Source: a virus. From it: DNA of 39,510 bases. The stretch is from the IMG/VR virus record IMGVR_UViG_3300020200_001135, positions 1 through 39,510 of that record, one strand, 5' to 3'. Numbering within the stretch: position 1 is the first letter of the stretch; each line of letters opens with the position of its first letter. The notes under the pieces were generated by a model. That model was given only the letters and a program-made list of their open reading frames with translations, did no database searches and was not told the DNA's origin. Position numbers and translations under genes: made by a program. This document shows positions 32,556 through 38,886 of this stretch, piece after piece.

Positions 32556-32567
32556 GATATATAATTT
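32556..32567 (+). promoter_or_regulatory. Possible promoter element GATATATAATTT
   Basis: A TATAAT-type -10 (32560-32565) lies 19-26 bases before glutaredoxin. No good -35 is seen. The same 12 bases occur at 35114-35125 before another gene. Confidence 0.35.
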
Positions 32568-32585
32568 GTAAAGTTAAGTAACAGT

Positions 32586-32825
32586 ATGAAATTTACAGTT
32601 TATTCTAAGGACGGTTGTCCATATTGCAGTAAGATTGAACAACTTCTTCAAGTAGCAGAACTTCAGCACGTTGTTTATAAATTGGGAAGAGATTTTAATC
32701 GTGAAGAATTCTACGCTGAGTTTGGACCAGGTTCAACCTTCCCTCAAGTGATTATGGATGATAAACATCTTGGTGGATGCACCGACACAGCAAGATATCT
32801 AAAAGAAAATAATATTATTAACTAA
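32586..32825 (+). CDS. Glutaredoxin
   Basis: A 79-residue glutaredoxin with the dithiol site C11-P-Y-C14 in YSKDGCPYCSKIEQLL, the TFPQVIMDD segment containing the cis-Pro, and GGCTD for glutathione binding. It reduces disulphides, classically ribonucleotide reductase in T4-like phages (NrdC role), using glutathione. The length is normal for a phage glutaredoxin. Its stop codon overlaps the stop of the convergent bilin reductase gene by four bases. Redox maintenance of the Cys-rich virion proteins is an open but unsupported idea. Confidence 0.95.
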   Translation: MKFTVYSKDGCPYCSKIEQLLQVAELQHVVYKLGRDFNREEFYAEFGPGSTFPQVIMDDKHLGGCTDTARYLKENNIIN

Positions 32826-33472
32826 GCAAGATCAAATAGGAACTCATTAATATATTTTCTTGCAAAAGTTTTATCATAATACGACTTTAAGATTCCATAA
32901 GCTGGATCTGTATATGACAAATGATAATCATAACCTTTTTGAAATGTGTGGGATGATTCCATCCCACATTTTTTTATGCAATGATTATATCGACTCAGAT
33001 ATAACTCTAGTTTGTCTAAGTATTCTTGGTAAAAGTTAAGGCCATCTGTTTTTAACCATAACTTTTTAGAGAAGTATGTGTTTAAATCGTATATTTTTGA
33101 ATCTTCTTTAACCCTATTTGGTTGATCTCCAAGGTATGGTTTAATATACTTATCCTCATAATCACTGTCCATTTTTAATGGATGAAAATCAATCGTTCCA
33201 AAGAACTTTTTATTGGCACATGAAACATATTCAGTTCCAAAAACTGGATTAATATATTGGAAGTCTGGATATATAACAAGGGACTCCGCAATGAACTTAT
33301 CCTTTATATTAAGTTCGCAAAGTCTAATTCTCCTTAACTCATCGGTTCTCCAAACGTAAGATTTTATACTTGAGTTATTATCTTTTACTTCTTTATCTAA
33401 CCATTTGGGAAGATCAACTTCAACTAGGTTGGGATAAACTTTAAATAATATATCTCTTACATTCATCAGCAC
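32822..33472 (-). CDS. Ferredoxin-dependent bilin reductase, PebA/PebS-like
   Basis: A 216-residue member of the family that reduces biliverdin with ferredoxin electrons. Compared from memory with PebA and phage PebS, the order is kept: SSIKSYVWRTDELRRIR, VIYPDFQYINPVFGTEYVSC, IDFHPLKMDSDYEDKYI, DLNTYFSKKLWLK, EYLDKLELYLSRYN, and the end YTDPAYGILKSYY with YINEFLFDL. The second catalytic Asp (D189, equal to PebS D206) is present. The first (PebS D105) is Glu here (E81), and the position of PcyA H88/PebS N88 appears to be S64. It may make 15,16-dihydrobiliverdin or phycoerythrobilin. The changed active site leaves product and activity open. It is on the reverse strand, like an independently gained unit; AATAAATA on that strand (33488-33495) may be its promoter. 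Confidence 0.82.
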   Translation of the reverse strand: MLMNVRDILFKVYPNLVEVDLPKWLDKEVKDNNSSIKSYVWRTDELRRIRLCELNIKDKFIAESLVIYPDFQYINPVFGTEYVSCANKKFFGTIDFHPLKMDSDYEDKYIKPYLGDQPNRVKEDSKIYDLNTYFSKKLWLKTDGLNFYQEYLDKLELYLSRYNHCIKKCGMESSHTFQKGYDYHLSYTDPAYGILKSYYDKTFARKYINEFLFDLA

Positions 33473-33495
33473 GTCACTAATATCTTATATTTATT

Positions 33496-35115
33496 ATGAA
33501 AATTCTAACCATTTTTTCTGGACACGATGCATCTGCGACTATCGTAAAAGATGGTGAGATTGAATATTACTTTAAGGAAGAACGTTATAATAAAAAAAAG
33601 CATTCTGGCGGTCATGCATGTATTTTTGATATTATATTAAATAACTTTTTAACTGATGTTGACTATGTAATATTTTCCTCTTCGGATAGACTAGAAGATA
33701 AGAATAAAAAAGATAGATTGTTATATTCAAAGAATAGTAACATTAAATTTTTAGATCCAAAATATCAACACCATTTATTCCACTCTGCTGGTGCTTTTTA
33801 TGCGAGTGGATTTGATAAGTCTTTAGTTCTTTGTATTGATTCCGCAGGTGGATATCCAATTGATCCTGAAGTCTTTGAATGCGATTCTGTGTATGTTGCT
33901 GAGTATCCATGCAAATTTACTTCTTTATATAAAAGATATTGGACTGCAAATTTAGAAAAAAGATTTGATAAAACTTTGAATGGATGTAGGCATGTCAGCA
34001 AACATGCGAGCGATGAAATAAATATTGGCAATCTTTATAACAGTGCTGCACTTGCAATAGGACAAACAATCGATGATTGTGGTAAGGCAATGGGGTTATC
34101 TTCATATGGATTACCCGCAACTCAATTAAAATTTTTTGGAGAAAGGATATCTGCAGTTAATGCAATTAAAAAATACTTTAAGAAGTATCCAAAACTATTG
34201 GATTACATGATAGATTTTAAAGATGATGTTAAGTATTCTATGGAGATAACTCAAGATAATTATCAATTTTTTGCAAACTATTGTTGTGAAGTTCAGAGGC
34301 AATGTCAAGAACAAGTTTGTAATTTGATTGAGAAGTATGTAAATGAAACTGGAATAAAAAAAGTTTGCATTACTGGTGGTTATGGTATGAATATAATCAC
34401 CAACTATGAGTTATTAAAAAGATTTGATGATGTTGAATTTTATTTTGATCCAATGTGCGATGATGGTGGATTGAGTATTGGTGCTTCTATGTATTCTTAT
34501 AGGAAGTTAACTGGAGATTCTAAAGTTATTCCAATTAAAGATACTTTTTTTCATGGTTTAAAGCATGATGTATCTCAATATCAGGGTGAGTTTGCTGATG
34601 AAAAATCGGTTGCAGAACTGCTTTATAATAATAAGTCTGTTGCAGTATACAATAACCTTGCAGAGGCGGGTCAGAGGGCACTAGGGAACCGTTCTATACT
34701 GTTTAACGCACTGAATCCCAATGCTAAGGATATTGTTAATAAAATTAAAAATCGAGAGTGGTATAGACCATTTGCTGCTATAGTTCTTGAAGAGGATGCC
34801 CATCTTTACTTTGATGGGGTGGTTCCAAATCCATTTATGACTGTCTGCTTCCCTGTTAAAACAGATTTGATTCCAGGGGTGACACATGTGGACAATACGT
34901 GTAGAATACAGACTGTCAATTCTGGGCACTTGTATACTATTTTAAAAGAGTTCAAGCACTTGACAGGGCATGGTATCCTATTAAATACCAGTTTTAATTT
35001 GGCAGGAGAACCTTTAGTCGAAACTCCACAAGATGCATTTAGGACTTTAAATTCTTCTGATCTTGATTATCTTTGGTTTTACGAAACAAAACAGTTGTTT
35101 AATTTCACTTTTTGA
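33496..35115 (+). CDS. NodU/CmcH-family carbamoyltransferase, copy 2 (539 aa)
   Basis: A second, more AT-rich and shorter O-carbamoyltransferase. It has the canonical GHDASATIVKDGEIEYYFKE (residues 9-28), then QHHLFHSAGAFYASGFD, SGGYGMN-type TGGYGMNIITN, EAGQRALGNRSIL, HVDNTCRIQTV and LNTSFNLAGEPLVETP. All motif regions are present, so it appears functional. It differs from copy 1 throughout, so it is not a recent duplicate; they may act on different acceptors. It is divergent from the bilin reductase (only 23 bases between the start codons) and ends just before a promoter-like sequence. A role in the same glycan system as copy 1 is inferred. Confidence 0.9.
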   Translation: MKILTIFSGHDASATIVKDGEIEYYFKEERYNKKKHSGGHACIFDIILNNFLTDVDYVIFSSSDRLEDKNKKDRLLYSKNSNIKFLDPKYQHHLFHSAGAFYASGFDKSLVLCIDSAGGYPIDPEVFECDSVYVAEYPCKFTSLYKRYWTANLEKRFDKTLNGCRHVSKHASDEINIGNLYNSAALAIGQTIDDCGKAMGLSSYGLPATQLKFFGERISAVNAIKKYFKKYPKLLDYMIDFKDDVKYSMEITQDNYQFFANYCCEVQRQCQEQVCNLIEKYVNETGIKKVCITGGYGMNIITNYELLKRFDDVEFYFDPMCDDGGLSIGASMYSYRKLTGDSKVIPIKDTFFHGLKHDVSQYQGEFADEKSVAELLYNNKSVAVYNNLAEAGQRALGNRSILFNALNPNAKDIVNKIKNREWYRPFAAIVLEEDAHLYFDGVVPNPFMTVCFPVKTDLIPGVTHVDNTCRIQTVNSGHLYTILKEFKHLTGHGILLNTSFNLAGEPLVETPQDAFRTLNSSDLDYLWFYETKQLFNFTF

Positions 35116-35123
35116 TATATAAT
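35095..35123 (+). promoter_or_regulatory. Candidate sigma-70 type promoter
   Basis: TTGTTT (35095-35100), 17-base spacer, TATAAT (35118-35123), overlapping the end of the carbamoyltransferase gene and 24 bases before the chosen ATG at 35148. Confidence 0.5.
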
Positions 35124-35147
35124 TTACAAATGGGAGCATTCGTTTTC

Positions 35148-35507
35148 ATGGAAGAAGAAGTTGTCACACTCCATTATGATGTGGAGAAGGCAATAGACTA
35201 TGCCTTTCAGGGCAAGTTTATACTAAATTTCTATCAATACCTCCAAACAAATAATGCAAAGCGTCGTCATGCTGAAGAGTTTATCGGCAGCAACACTGCG
35301 ACAAGTATTAATAGTATTGTCTTAGAACTAGATGAATATCTACATGGGGGTCAAGATTCCGAACATAAACTTCTTCGTGAAGCGTATGGCCATATACCAA
35401 AACCACAAGCAAGAAGAATAAAAGAATATCTTTATGGTATTCTTCAAGATGCCTGGAGATATAGTCATGACAAACGACCAGGAAGAAGGAAAAAGTCAAA
35501 TAAATAA
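35148..35507 (+). CDS. Conserved-type cyanophage protein (119 aa)
   Basis: A soluble, charged, helical protein: VTLHYDVEKAIDYAFQGKFI, RRHAEEFIGSNTATSINSIV, GGQDSEHKLLREAYGHIPKP and a Lys/Arg-rich end. I recall close relatives with AEEFIGSNTATSI in many cyanomyoviruses, without known function. The start is placed at ATG 35148 because GGGAG lies 12 bases upstream; an in-frame ATG at 35130 would add six residues but has no ribosome site. The basic tail could contact nucleic acid. It leads a chain of overlapping small genes. Structure or function cannot be said further. Confidence 0.75.
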   Translation: MEEEVVTLHYDVEKAIDYAFQGKFILNFYQYLQTNNAKRRHAEEFIGSNTATSINSIVLELDEYLHGGQDSEHKLLREAYGHIPKPQARRIKEYLYGILQDAWRYSHDKRPGRRKKSNK

Positions 35508-35685
35508 AATTGAATCCTCTGATATTAATCGTGGATTTGAATTAATGTTGCGGCACCGCAGCAGGAGGGAGAACAAACCAGAACCAAAAACATTTGGTAT
35601 AATGTTTGGGAAGGTCATCTCTCTTCTGAAGCGAGAGGTACACTTCCGATTTGAAATTTCTTTTGCTATTGTTAAAAAACTGTAA
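35467..35685 (+). CDS. Small conserved-type phage protein (72 aa)
   Basis: Starting at ATG 35467, 41 bases inside the end of the previous gene, the frame gives SQINKIESSDINRGFELMLR, then EPKTFGIMFGKVISLLKREV and HFRFEISFAIVKK. The second half looks like a two-strand beta unit after a helix. I recall similar sequences with FGxxFGKVxSxLKREVHF in T4-like cyanophages, so I take it as real despite the overlap. Function unknown; the overlap suggests coupled translation. Confidence 0.65.
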   Translation: MTNDQEEGKSQINKIESSDINRGFELMLRHRSRRENKPEPKTFGIMFGKVISLLKREVHFRFEISFAIVKKL

Positions 35686-35702
35686 CTCTCGGGAGAAGTC
35701 CA

Positions 35703-35933
35703 ATGTTAGCAATAACTCTCACATTCTCTGCCCTCTTCTCAATAATGTTTTTGATGCTTGGTGGAGTAATCGGATGGATCGCAAAACAACACTTTTACGA
35801 AGGCACTGCGATAGCATATACACATCCCGAAATGTTTGATGAAAATGGGAACGTTATTCCCGATGAAATAGTAGCTGTACGATTTGAAAACACAAATGAC
35901 TATTACGAAGAAGAAGAAGGAGACGAAGAGTGA
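35703..35933 (+). CDS. Small membrane-anchored acidic protein (76 aa)
   Basis: One N-terminal transmembrane helix (LFSIMFLMLGGVIGWIAKQH, about residues 11-30) is followed by a soluble tail with MFDENGNVIPDEIVAVRFE and a strongly acidic end (YYEEEEGDEE). GGGAG lies 6 bases before the ATG. The topology suggests an inner or thylakoid membrane protein with a cytoplasmic tail. The gene overlaps the next by 38 bases. Function unknown; the tail segment with the NGNVIPDEIVAVR motif is of a kind I associate with cyanophage genes near this position. Confidence 0.72.
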   Translation: MLAITLTFSALFSIMFLMLGGVIGWIAKQHFYEGTAIAYTHPEMFDENGNVIPDEIVAVRFENTNDYYEEEEGDEE

Positions 35934-36465
35934 TTCTCCTGTTGAATTACAACCAAATCCTTTTCAATTTGAAATTCTAGAATTAATTTCTAAACAAAGA
36001 TCAAGCGTAAAGAAAGTAGAAGTTCTCCAAAAATACAGGAATGAAGGACTCGTTGCGATTCTCATTTGGAATTTTGACGATACTGCAGTCTCTCTTCTAC
36101 CAGAAGGTGACGTTCCTTATTCACGAGTTGAAGAACAGTCCGCATTCAACGATACACTCTCAGCATCTGTAGAGAAGTTAAATAAGGTTGAAGGACTCTC
36201 TAATGCTGATGAGTATATCCGCAATAGGGCAACTTCCATTCGTAAAGAATGGGAGAATTTTTACAACTATCTACAAGGTGGCAATCCATCATTGACAAGT
36301 CTTCGTAGAGAGACTATGTTTATTCAAATGCTTGAGGGTCTTCATCCTAAAGAAGCTGAAATTATGGTTCTTGTGAAGGATAAAAGACTGCAAGACAAAT
36401 ATAAACTTACAAAAGATAATATTGCTGAAGCATACCCTGATATTCAATGGGGAGGTCGCTCTTGA
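35896..36465 (+). CDS. DUF6433-like phage protein (189 aa)
   Basis: A soluble protein of the DUF6433 type, as I recall from T4-like cyanophages: VELQPNPFQFEILELISKQR, SVKKVEVLQKY, AILIWNFDDTAVSLLPEGDV, LTSLRRETMFIQMLEGLHPK and KLTKDNIAEAYPDIQWGGRS at the end. The function is not established to my knowledge. ATG 35896 gives a Lys-rich start (MTITKKKKETKSDSP) and overlaps the previous gene by 38 bases; a TTG at 35884 is the alternative. Its last codons hold the ribosome site of the next gene. Confidence 0.8.
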   Translation: MTITKKKKETKSDSPVELQPNPFQFEILELISKQRSSVKKVEVLQKYRNEGLVAILIWNFDDTAVSLLPEGDVPYSRVEEQSAFNDTLSASVEKLNKVEGLSNADEYIRNRATSIRKEWENFYNYLQGGNPSLTSLRRETMFIQMLEGLHPKEAEIMVLVKDKRLQDKYKLTKDNIAEAYPDIQWGGRS

Positions 36466-36731
36466 ATATCAAAATTCTTCAACAGAATTGTGATCCTGAA
36501 TTGGCGAATGATAGGGGTCTACCTTACAATGCATATCTAGTTCATTATTGTATTGATGGATCTCTTTGTTATGACATTGTGATTGCAAATAAAAAGGTAG
36601 ACATCTTTGATTATTATTGGGATAGGTATAGGGAAGGTTTGAAGTGGTATAAGCAATCTGAAGGAAGAGTTAACCCTAAACTCTGGGGTGCAGAATCAAA
36701 GGAAAAAAAAAGTAAAAAAAGAGGCGACTAA
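36462..36731 (+). CDS. Conserved-type small phage protein (89 aa), TTG start
   Basis: Begins at TTG 36462, overlapping the previous stop (TTGA), with a very strong ribosome site GGGGAGG at 36450-36456. This is preferred over an in-frame ATG at 36447 that would sit upstream of the ribosome site. The product has NIKILQQNCDPELANDRGLP, YNAYLVHYCIDGSLCYDIVI, ANKKVDIFDYYWDRYRE and a Lys-rich tail (KEKKSKKRGD). It looks like a small alpha/beta protein. I recall relatives in cyanophages, function unknown. Confidence 0.78.
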   Translation: MNIKILQQNCDPELANDRGLPYNAYLVHYCIDGSLCYDIVIANKKVDIFDYYWDRYREGLKWYKQSEGRVNPKLWGAESKEKKSKKRGD

Positions 36732-36943
36732 TGTCTAGTGGATTTGGTGCTGATAAAAATAAAAATGGTAAGGCAGTTGTTGTAATTAATGATGATGAAG
36801 TAAATAAAATTCTAAAAGAATATAAGAAAATTAAAAAATATATGAGGTCTTCCTTATATAAAGTTAAAACTCTTGATGGGACAGAAGATGTAGTTAAGAA
36901 TCTTCTGGATGAATATGGTGACACTACAGATGAACTCGTCTGA
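36731..36943 (+). CDS. Small charged phage protein (70 aa)
   Basis: The start overlaps the previous stop (TAATG). The product has a VVVINDDEVNKILKEYKKIK core, then KTLDGTEDVVKNLLDEYGDT. It is highly charged and helical, with a coiled-coil-like stretch around residues 18-40. No family with known function is recognised. It probably belongs to the same transcript as its overlapping neighbours. Confidence 0.65.
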   Translation: MSSGFGADKNKNGKAVVVINDDEVNKILKEYKKIKKYMRSSLYKVKTLDGTEDVVKNLLDEYGDTTDELV

Positions 36944-37643
36944 CTTTTGCAGTTTTGATTGGGATGAATATAGAAAACAAGTAGGTGAATGTGTATCTAA
37001 AAAATACTTTCTAGATTACAACCCAATTAATATTGAGTTAGAAAAATTTGATGCGTTTTATGTATCAGAGAAATATAAAATTGTTTATATTCCAATATCA
37101 AAAAACGCATCAACATCACTAAAAAATTTAATTGACTTTGAACCTGTGTATCAAATACCAAAGGTTCAAAGTCAATTTGATTTGGAGATACCAGAGAAAT
37201 ATAAAAAAGATTATAGAGTCCTGATTGTAACGAGACACCCGAAAGACCGTTGGGTATCTGGGTTTAATCAGTTCCTTAGTGATGTGGGTATCTATTTGGC
37301 ATCAAAAGAATCAAAAGATATTTTATTGGAGTTAAAGAGTAATAAATTTATATTTGATGGACATACGTTGCCTCAGTTTAGTTTTATTGATTATTGTTTC
37401 CAACCTTCTAAAATTAATTTTGATATTCATTTGATTAAAATGGATGAATATTTTAATAAAAAACTATCAGATTTCATTGGTTGTGATATATCTTTAAGTA
37501 AGAAAAATTTAATGGAAAGAGAATACTTAAAGATTAAAAATCATGAGATATGTTATAAAATTTTTAATGATTATTGTTTAAGACAAAAAAAATTCGTAGG
37601 GGTATACAATCAAGATTATGTCCTTTATAATAGTTCTAAATAA
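36930..37643 (+). CDS. Sulfotransferase-family protein, copy 2 (237 aa)
   Basis: It shows both PAPS-binding signatures: VYIPISKNASTSLKNLI (residues 52-68, 5'-phosphosulfate loop) and LIVTRHPKDRWVSGFNQF (residues 98-115, 3'-phosphate loop). The middle part DGHTLPQFSFIDY and the C-terminal YCLRQKKFVGVYNQDY also fit short sulfotransferase-2 type enzymes acting on carbohydrates. The start is uncertain: ATG 36930 overlaps the preceding gene by 14 bases, and ATGs at 36909 and 36915 are possible. It is not close in sequence to the reverse-strand member at 1285-1905 outside the motifs. The acceptor is unknown; a surface glycan or virion sugar is a reasonable guess. Confidence 0.8.
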   Translation: MNSSDFCSFDWDEYRKQVGECVSKKYFLDYNPINIELEKFDAFYVSEKYKIVYIPISKNASTSLKNLIDFEPVYQIPKVQSQFDLEIPEKYKKDYRVLIVTRHPKDRWVSGFNQFLSDVGIYLASKESKDILLELKSNKFIFDGHTLPQFSFIDYCFQPSKINFDIHLIKMDEYFNKKLSDFIGCDISLSKKNLMEREYLKIKNHEICYKIFNDYCLRQKKFVGVYNQDYVLYNSSK

Positions 37644-37654
37644 AAAAATGTCAA

Positions 37655-37996
37655 ATGTTTAATGTAGCGATGGGGAAGCATTATCTATTGAATTTGTATG
37701 GGTGTTCTTTTGTCTTATTAGATGACCAAGAATACCTTATAGGTTTGTTAGAGGCAGCAGCTAGTAGTAGTGGTGCCACGGTAGTCAATACAATTTTTAA
37801 AAAGTTTGACCCTCAAGGGGTAACTGTATTAACTTTACTCTCTGAAAGTCATATTAGTATTCATACTTGGCCTGAGAAGGGAGAGGCAGCAGTAGATTTA
37901 TTCACTTGTGGTAATTGCAATCCAAAAATTGGATGTGATATGATTATAGAACAGTTATATGCAACAAATCACACTTTAAGTTATATAGAAAGATGA
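37655..37996 (+). CDS. speD: S-adenosylmethionine decarboxylase
   Basis: The bacterial-type (class 1B) SAM decarboxylase, a pyruvoyl enzyme that supplies aminopropyl groups for spermidine. It has GKHYLLNLYGCSF, DPQGVTVLTLLSESHISIHT and WPEKGEAAVDLFTCGNC. Self-cleavage is expected between E64 and S65 (the ESH motif), with H70 and C85 as further catalytic residues; all are present. The length (113) is near the family norm of 120-130. speD is a frequent cyanophage auxiliary gene, probably tied to polyamines for DNA compaction or host metabolism. ATG 37655 is used; ATG 37670 would also keep the core. It overlaps the next small gene at ATGA. Confidence 0.96.
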   Translation: MFNVAMGKHYLLNLYGCSFVLLDDQEYLIGLLEAAASSSGATVVNTIFKKFDPQGVTVLTLLSESHISIHTWPEKGEAAVDLFTCGNCNPKIGCDMIIEQLYATNHTLSYIER

Positions 37997-38124
37997 TAGG
38001 TAAAATTGTTGATATATTTGATCCATCCTTAGTTGGAATTATATTGGGATTGATGTTACTATTTCCTTTCTCGTTTTTTATTTACGACTCAAGGAAGAAT
38101 CCTGATAAGTATAGGCATAAATGA
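37993..38124 (+). CDS. Small single-span membrane protein (43 aa)
   Basis: Translation from ATG 37993 gives MIGKIVDIFDPSLVGIILG, then LMLLFPFSFFIYDSRKNPDK and a basic end. It has one clear transmembrane helix (about residues 13-31) and a positively charged C-terminus that would stay in the cytoplasm. Both ends overlap neighbours by ATGA (speD before, oxygenase-like gene after), a strong sign of a real coupled gene. Function unknown. Confidence 0.65.
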   Translation: MIGKIVDIFDPSLVGIILGLMLLFPFSFFIYDSRKNPDKYRHK

Positions 38125-38600
38125 ATATTAATACTATTATTATTGACAATTTTTTAGATAAACCTGATTTAGTCAGGTCTTCTGTGCTTGAGTTGCCATT
38201 CAAAAATACTGGAACATATCCTGGTAGTAGAACCGACGCCGCCGACTATGATTATCAAGACATGATACGTTCAAAAATTGAACCAGTGATTGGAAGTAAA
38301 ATTGAGTTTAGAAGAGATAAAGATTGTTTTAGATTCCAACTTTGTTTGAAGGGTGATTCTACTTGGATTCACAAAGATGGTGTAGAGTGGGCTGGAGTAT
38401 TATTTTTGACACCAAATGCACCAATAAATTCTGGAACTGGAATTTATAATGAAGATAAAAAATTAGTCACCATGATTGGTAATGTTTATAATAGATTGGT
38501 ATTATACAGGGGAACTTTATATCATAGAAGTATGATTCCTGGGTTTGGTGATTCTGTTAATACTGGTAGATTAACTCAGGTATTCTTCTTTGATACTTGA
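38121..38600 (+). CDS. DUF6445-like putative 2OG-Fe(II) oxygenase (159 aa)
   Basis: The pattern TWIHKDGVEWAGVLFLTPNA (H84, D86), NSGTGIYNED, RLVLYRGTLYHRSM (H135) and TGRLTQVFFFD (R150) gives the full HxD...H...R set of an Fe(II)/2-oxoglutarate enzyme. It shares the overall plan of the gene at 24088-24687, with a similar cosubstrate Arg near the C-terminus. Residues 1-65 form a helix-strand lead domain (IIIDNFLDKPDLVRSSVLEL). It follows speD and a membrane peptide in an overlapping chain. Substrate unknown. Confidence 0.78.
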   Translation: MNINTIIIDNFLDKPDLVRSSVLELPFKNTGTYPGSRTDAADYDYQDMIRSKIEPVIGSKIEFRRDKDCFRFQLCLKGDSTWIHKDGVEWAGVLFLTPNAPINSGTGIYNEDKKLVTMIGNVYNRLVLYRGTLYHRSMIPGFGDSVNTGRLTQVFFFDT

Positions 38601-38625
38601 CAAAATAATTTTTGTCTATTATAAT
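38597..38625 (+). promoter_or_regulatory. Consensus sigma-70 promoter (early type)
   Basis: TTGACA at 38597-38602, exactly 17 bases, then TATAAT at 38620-38625: both boxes and the spacer are perfect. It lies at the end of the oxygenase-like gene and 22 bases before the ATG at 38648. It marks a host-RNA-polymerase start, as expected for an early gene block. Confidence 0.9.
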
Positions 38626-38647
38626 TTTAGAATATATCTATTTCATT

Positions 38648-38851
38648 ATGGAATACAAACCTTATAGTATGGAGTGGAGTCGGCGTAGATATCTTGCCGA
38701 GGCAATTCAACAGTATTTTGATACTGATGCCTCTTTAGATACTATTTTAGATGACATTGTGGATGTTCTAGAGCAGAATGTTGAACATCACAAAACTCGT
38801 GCAGAAAAATTTCAGGAAGTTTTGGATGGATTAAAATCTCTTCCATATTGA
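38648..38851 (+). CDS. Small early-type phage protein (67 aa)
   Basis: ATG 38648 gives MEYKPYSMEWSRRRYLAEAI, then QQYFDTDASLDTILDDIVDV and a helical end with EQNVEHHKTRAEKFQEVLDG. It is an all-helical acidic protein with a possible coiled coil. The upstream in-frame codons overlap the promoter and are not used. It is the first gene behind a perfect sigma-70 promoter. I recall cyanophage proteins with a similar MEYKPYSxEW start; function unknown. A small regulator or adaptor is conceivable. Confidence 0.75.
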   Translation: MEYKPYSMEWSRRRYLAEAIQQYFDTDASLDTILDDIVDVLEQNVEHHKTRAEKFQEVLDGLKSLPY

Positions 38852-38858
38852 TTTGAAT

Positions 38859-38866
38859 GCTAAATA
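38859..38866 (+). promoter_or_regulatory. Weak late-promoter variant (GCTAAATA)
   Basis: GCTAAATA, one mismatch class from NATAAATA, 20 bases before the ATG at 38887. It could add late expression to the next gene. Confidence 0.3.
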
Positions 38867-38886
38867 ACCATATATGGAGACTACAT

